Shown: positions 58,829-64,000 of the stretch, piece after piece
Layout of the letters: every line of letters starts with the position of its first letter
Numbering within the stretch: position 1 is the stretch's first letter
Source of the DNA: Taxillus chinensis
Taxonomy: Eukaryota > Streptophyta > Magnoliopsida > Santalales > Loranthaceae
NCBI GenBank assembly: GCA_023512835.1
Contig: CM042090.1
Coordinates: 25,583,783-25,647,782 of the forward strand
DNA: 64,000 nt
Direction: 5' to 3'
Translations under genes and position numbers: made by a program
Notes under the pieces: generated by a model
The model's database searches: none
Told to the model about the DNA's origin: nothing
Seen by the model: the letters and a program-made list of their open reading frames with translations, nothing else

Positions 58829-61260
58829 TCATAATCTACCAAGGGGATATTCTTGGGCGTGGTCATCTACGAGCCAGAGGCCATATTCACGAAACCGCTT
58901 TACCTTCTTATCAAACCTCGTTATATGACATGAGATTTCCTGGTTTCTTTCACCCATGTCGAATTTTTGAAGTATAACCCTCCGGTGGGGAATGCGGCTT
59001 GGGGTAGAAGATAAAGATCCACCTGCAAATTAAGAATTTTTGGATTTCATTATAATTTTTTTTCCCCGAAGTAATAAGAGTTACCAGATTTTTCCCTAGG
59101 AGGCAACTTAGTGTATGAATCCCACCAATACAAATTTTCTGATGGTTGAATACATTGTTGCATCAGTAATATTCAGCAGAGATGCATCTATGAACTCCTC
59201 TTCCCAATAAATAAATAAGAAACATGTTTAAGGAGCCAAGACATTCAACAATTCATGTGGAAATACAGATAAAGGTCAGAGGGAAAAAAAAACTTAGAAC
59301 TTCAAAGCTGTATATTTTATGGGCTTCTGCAATTCAACTATAAACTGTGCAAAAGAAAAATGAGAAAGAATGTGAAGGAGATTTTACAGATTAATAAGCC
59401 AAGATGAATGGCTTGCCTTAGTGGTTAGGTTGAAGGCTCAACAGGTTTGAATCTTACTTCTTAGAAATTTCAAAAATGAACTTTAACATTCGGAATGTAC
59501 TACTTTTGTGGTGAGGGCCTAAGCGGAAAGCCGTATAACATTACCATACGTTCAAAAATTTCAGTACAGAAGGCAACAACTGGAGGCAAAGACAACACAC
59601 CTGCCCAGCTGTTTTGTTTAAAGCCCAGTTAAAAGCAGGTTGATCATTTGCTTTTTTGACCACGGCTGAGCTCCAAGATCTTCACGCCACTTCTTCATGA
59701 CTAGTTTTGCTCCACTAGATGGACGCAGAAAGATCATGCAGCTGAATATGTAAGTGCGTCCCTTCTTCCCAGGAGGTGGCAAATTGTTTGAGTGGCCTAA
59801 AGGTTTCACCTGGCTTCAACAAAGGAGTAACATAGATAACAACAAAAACTAAAAAATAGCAATAGATTCAGCAGTTCCACAAATGACATAACATTAGACA
59901 CGCTACATATAATACATGAAAGCTATAACTCGGATAAAAATGGACTCAATTTGATGGCTGGCCATTGAAAGGTCTCTTAGAAAACAGGTAGGGGCCAACT
60001 CAATAGACACTGCCCACATGGAACTGAGTGGCTTGCAGGAGCTAACCAATCTGGGAATTTAGAGGGGCTATGCAACACTTTCCAGCTCAACTCTCTGTGG
60101 GAGAAAAATAAAGAATGGAGATTGGTTGTTTTCCGGTCCATGGTTCATTCCCTGAGAATGGGCATTCTTATTCTAAATGCAAACTCTCACAATCGCTCTC
60201 ATTTAACTTTAGAATCACAACCAATTCATTCTGCCATTTTTTGAATGCGAATACTGTTTAGGGAAACTCCCCTGAAGGGGCAGCTTGAAGACACATACTG
60301 CGGCCATATCATCCATGAAGTACACGTCGTGATGGCCTTTGAAATACGGGAATGGATCGGCTAACCACACCATATCAACATCGTTGTACAATACACTATA
60401 TCCCAGCTCCAAAAGCTGCAGTAGATGGCGAGGCCTTCTCGATGTAAAATTGAAGAATCCCAATAAACCAAGACCACGGTGAGTGAATAAACAGTGTCAA
60501 ATCTACAACCTAACAATTGATCAAGTACATCACACGAATTTAAATAACAACTCATACCCATTACATTGCTCAACAAAACATCCATCAACACTGATTTGGA
60601 ATTCGAACAAAAACAAAGTAACAACCGGTTCGTGGAAGGGAAGCAAAACAAGAGACGAATGACCTGAGAACCAAACTTGTGTGCTGTCTGGGCATCGCCG
60701 GGCGCGGGCGGGATCAAGACGGCATGACCGGGCCACTTCCGGCTGATCATGTAAAGGGTGGCGTAGTCCTCGGCGATGACAAGCACCTTGTCCTGATGCT
60801 TCTGCCTGGCAATGCTAATCAACTAATACGATTTGGAGTGCAGAAGCGTCTAGAAGAAAGGAGTGCAGAAGTGGTTATTTGATGTGTTTGTTGAATCGAT
60901 TTACTTGTTCTCTGTTATTTGATTTGGTTGGTTGAAACTGTCTTCTTCCTCATCGCGTCACTCTGTTTTGCTCGGTTCGCTGCGAGAGGCCTCAGCGCCT
61001 AACAAACCAGTTGTTGAGAAACGGCAGATAAGGCAGGCTCACGGCGCAGACGACCACGGTCCCGTTCTTCGCCACCGAGGAGACAGCCTGCGCTAAAGTG
61101 TTGTCCCTCAATTTGGAAATAGACACGCCGGCGTGGGAGGCGGAGGCGGAGAAGCCTTGGTGCACACCCATCCATGGGAAGAACACGAGGAGAGAGAAGA
61201 GAAGCAGAAGGGCTGTGGGGCTGACGATCGAGATGATGATGGATCTCTGTGGATTTGAAT
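58829..61260 (-). pseudogene. Decayed GT77 rhamnogalacturonan II xylosyltransferase (RGXT-type)
   Basis: Five exons are recognisable on minus: exon 1 (about 61250-61015, membrane anchor then AKNGTVVVCAVSLPYLPFLN), exon 2 (60822-60664, RQKHQDKVLVIAEDYATLYM and KWPGHAVLIPPAPGDAQTAH), exon 3 (60460-60299, with the DxD-type YNDVDMVWLADPF), exon 4 (59809-59601, NNLPPPGKKGRTYIF) and exon 5 (59022-58829, VDLYLLPQAAFPTGGLYF to PLGRL). RGXT enzymes add xylose to fucose in the pectin RG-II side chain in the Golgi. Lesions: an in-frame stop before exon 1 with no upstream ATG; exon 3 lacks an AG acceptor (ATTG|GG); exon 4 lacks one A in a poly-A run; exon 5 has lost about 16 bases before YITRF. Together these mark a pseudogene. 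Confidence 0.85.
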
Positions 61261-61299
61261 GCTAACGGGGCGAGATGGGCCCCAGGTTTGAGAGGAGCT

Positions 61300-63300
61300 G
61301 GAGCTGTCTTTGGAGTATGTTTTCAGTTAAACACAATAAATTGATTTGAAAAGATACTTTCAATCCTAATACTTAGATATACATTATTATTACAACTACT
61401 AAAAAAAAAAATACTAAATCAGCTACAAAATAATATATGTGCTTCAAAAATAATTTCTCCAAAATAATAAAAGTTTTTTGAGACAATAGTGTAAAAATAT
61501 TTTTTAAATTACTATCAAAGTATAATTTTAATTCAAACACAGGATTACAGTTTATAGTTTAAGATATTTTATTAAAACTAAGCTCATATAGAAAATTTGT
61601 TTTTACTAATAAATATATTTTAGAAGATAATATTTTTAAAATAATAATAATAGTAAAAGTAAAAGTAATAATAATTTTTGGGACTAAAATGGTTCAAAAG
61701 TATATTTTAAAAATTGGTTTTGAAAGAGGATTGACAATCTCTTGTAAAAATTTTATTTAAAAAAATTAAAACATGCTAGCATGGTGATAGAAACACATAT
61801 CCACGTGTGGATATAAAGTTTTATTTGTTAGTATCGGAAAAGATACAGAGTCGTCCGCATGTTACAATATTATCTGTTTTGGACTCGTTATATTGATTCA
61901 CACTTTTTAAAAACGCATTGTGACAATTTGGGTTTGCTTCACCGTATAAGCAACTTGCCTTTTTTTTCCCCGATGCGTGACACAACTTTTCAATATTATA
62001 AGAATAAAAAAATATTTACAAAAAAATACATGATTAGTTTGAATACAATATATATTGTTATTATTATTGTTATATATTTCCCACAAGTATTATAAACTTC
62101 CATTCACCAAAAAATGAATTCAAACTTAAGATTTTTACTTAAATTTGAATTTGATTTGAGATCAAGCTTAAGTCCTTTAGATATACTCACAACTATTAAA
62201 TGTTCTCAAAAGATAATTTTCCTCCTTAATTACAATAAAATTTTATTTTTTAAATAATAATAGTAGTTTTGAGACAATATACAATATAACAAAATTCCTT
62301 CAAATTATGGTACAATAGTTTTAAAAGTGCACAATTAATATGTGAAAAAAATTACGAAAAAATATGCCTTTTTTTAAAAAATAATTTTTCTCTCAATCCA
62401 TTATAAGATAAATGTTTTTTAAAATATAGAGACAAAAACGGTGTAAAATATGTTTTTGAATTAGATTGTGACTCTAATTCTAAAAGAAAATTACAATCCC
62501 AACTAAATAAATAATTTTAAAAAACTCCACTAACCAAGCTTACATTAGGATGGATTGAATTGTAATCAAATGCGAATAACAATCCCTAAAAATTATTTTT
62601 CACCATGTCACGTTAGATGATTAAGTTTTCTCATATGAAAAGATAGCCGCGGATAGTACATATGTGAGTATAGGTTTGTAAGGAGAAGCAAAAGATGGAG
62701 ATATCAATTATAAATGGGATAATTAAATTTTATGAAGTAATTTAATGTACATTCTAAGCACATTACTTATTTTCTTTGACCAAAAAAATTCATACTTACA
62801 ATATATGCTTAAATTTAAATTGATTTGAGATTGAATTGGAGTATGCTTTCAATTAAACACAATAAATTGATTTGAGAAGATACTCACAATCCTAATACTT
62901 AAATATACATTATTATCACAACTACTAAAAAAATTCCTTCAAATTATGGTACAATAGTTTTAAAAGTGTATAGTTAATATGTGGAAAAAATTACGAAAAA
63001 AATATACCTTGAAAAAAAGATAATTTCTCTCTCAATCGGTTATAAGATAAATGTTTTTTAAATTATAGAAACAAAAAATGTGTAAAATATGTTTTTGAAT
63101 TAGAGTGTGACTCTAATTTTAAAAGGGAATTACAATCCCAACTAAATAAATAATTAAAAAAAAAAACTCCACTGATAACGAAGCTTATATAAAAATAATT
63201 TATACTAAGCTTTCTAAATACTCCATTCATGATCAGATAAGATTTTGTAAATAATAATAATAAATTCTGCAACAAATATGACGTGAAAATAGGCTTTTAA
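61300..63300. other. AT-rich intergenic region with segmental repeats
   Basis: Three sets of direct repeats are visible: A (61312-61420 and 62838-62935, AACACAATAAATTGATTTGA...), B (about 62290-62520 and 62930-63160, CTTCAAATTATGGTACAATA...) and C (about 62555-62720 and 63310-63470, which includes the promoter and 5' UTR of the last gene). The ORF at 61859-62095 is AT-driven and not supported. Confidence 0.75.
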
Positions 63301-63392
63301 GATTTACGGTGGCATGAATTGGATTATAATTGAAGGGGATAACAATCCGTGAGATGACCACGTACGGCACGTCAGATGGCCAAGCTCACTCG

Positions 63393-63400
63393 TATAAAGA
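63393..63400 (+). promoter_or_regulatory. TATA box of the last gene
   Basis: TATAAAGA lies 72 bases before the ATG at 63465. Two ACGT-core motifs (CACGTACGGCACGTCA, 63360-63375) sit about 25 bases upstream, as in ABRE or bZIP-type promoters. Spacing supports a short 5' UTR of roughly 40 bases. Confidence 0.55.
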
Positions 63401-63464
63401 GATGGCAGCGGGCGCAGGACAATTTAGTTTTGTAAGGAGAAGCAAAGGGAGAGATCAATCATCA

Positions 63465-64000
63465 ATGGCGACAGAAAACACAGTAAGGGCGGCGAAGGAG
63501 AGATTTGTGAGCGAGTTGGATGAAGCAGCCAAGCACTGCGTAGAGCTCCCTCTGCACTCCTTTTTTAAGGAGGCGCTGGACGTCCTCGACCCCATTGCCA
63601 TCACCCCATCCATGCCCCTAGAAATCAACGACTTGTTCGCTGATCTGTCTTTCCTAGTAAAAGAATGCCGGACAGTGTCCGAGGAACAACAACAGCGCCT
63701 CCGCCAACCACAGAGGAGAAGAAGCATTAATAACGACAACAATAACCGAAACAAAACCCCCACAACCACCCCTGGAATGACCTTCTTTGGTCCTCTGCAA
63801 CAAGCCACCAAAGACTATATGCGTATTCACAGACTGCGGAGACAACTCTGCAAGACCATAGCCGCGTTCCGGCGCATACGCAGGGACATGAAGACGGCGA
63901 CAAATGCGTGGATGGCCGCGGACTTCAGGAGACCTGGCTTCAGGGTCGATAGTTTTACACATTACTCGCATTTTGACGAGGGGAGAATATACGAGCTTCG
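63465..64000 (+). CDS. Unrecognised ORF, 3' end beyond the window
   Basis: Open from an ATG at 63465 to the window end (178 codons and one or two bases), with no stop and no intron signal needed. The start is MATENTVRAAKERFVSELDE. The peptide is mostly helical: an N-terminal acidic/basic helix, FFKEALDVLDPIA, EINDLFADLSFLVKECRTVS, a polar Gln/Arg/Asn-rich linker (about residues 74-105), then LQQATKDYMRIHRLRRQLCK and a basic helix with FRRIRRDMKTATNAWMAADF. I do not recognise a family. A TATA box at the right distance and a duplicated but decayed copy of the promoter further upstream suggest a real gene from a locally duplicated locus. Confidence 0.6.
   Translation, partial: MATENTVRAAKERFVSELDEAAKHCVELPLHSFFKEALDVLDPIAITPSMPLEINDLFADLSFLVKECRTVSEEQQQRLRQPQRRRSINNDNNNRNKTPTTTPGMTFFGPLQQATKDYMRIHRLRRQLCKTIAAFRRIRRDMKTATNAWMAADFRRPGFRVDSFTHYSHFDEGRIYEL

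Overview
This is a nuclear segment of a flowering-plant genome. It carries spliced plant gene families (GDSL lipase, DUF1191, CURT1, a Snf7/VPS2 protein), a cytosolic-type tRNA-Gly, very AT-rich intergenic DNA and many retrotransposon and MITE-like repeats. Two coding regions (eIF1A and the C2-domain gene) are strongly GC-rich at third codon positions while the others are not. That bimodality is more typical of monocots than eudicots, so a non-grass monocot is a reasonable guess but is inference only.

Layout: 1-2.8 kb AT-rich intergenic; 2.8-4.7 kb a five-exon GDSL esterase/lipase (+); 5.1-6.0 kb a single-exon DUF1191 membrane protein (-); 7.78-25.86 kb one complete 18-kb LTR retrotransposon of the Ty3/gypsy Tat (Ogre-like) type, lying on the minus strand, with about 3.5-kb LTRs, a 5-bp target duplication, a tRNA-Arg-type primer site, an extra ORF ahead of gag, and several tandem arrays; 26-28.5 kb AT-rich DNA with a degenerate minisatellite; 28.6-31.8 kb CURT1 (+, five exons); 33.5-33.9 kb eIF1A (+, one exon); 34-40.5 kb a graveyard of gene fragments (BTAF1-like, trihelix-like), a miniature LTR element and other repeats; 40.8-43.9 kb an At5g41620/branchless-trichome-type coiled-coil gene (-); 47.3-50.4 kb an ESCRT-III VPS2.2/CHMP2-type gene (-, ten exons); 50.8-52.1 kb a long-inverted-repeat element; 54.5-55.3 kb a C2-domain gene (-); 58.5 kb tRNA-Gly(UCC) (+); 58.8-61.3 kb a decayed GT77 rhamnogalacturonan-xylosyltransferase gene (-); and from 63.5 kb an unrecognised ORF that runs off the window (+).

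The host genes are unrelated housekeeping or organelle genes with no sign of an operon or cluster. The most informative features are the large Tat element (its extra ORF, two classes of LTR repeat and the 3'-UTR array), a duplicated and decaying terminal exon behind VPS2, a multi-lesion glycosyltransferase pseudogene, and a locally duplicated promoter region ahead of the orphan ORF. The two LTRs are essentially identical in AT-rich parts but differ by many 1-3-base gaps in CG-rich parts. This suggests that many of the element's frameshifts may be consensus errors and not true decay. I see no convincing unprecedented system; the findings are ranked accordingly.
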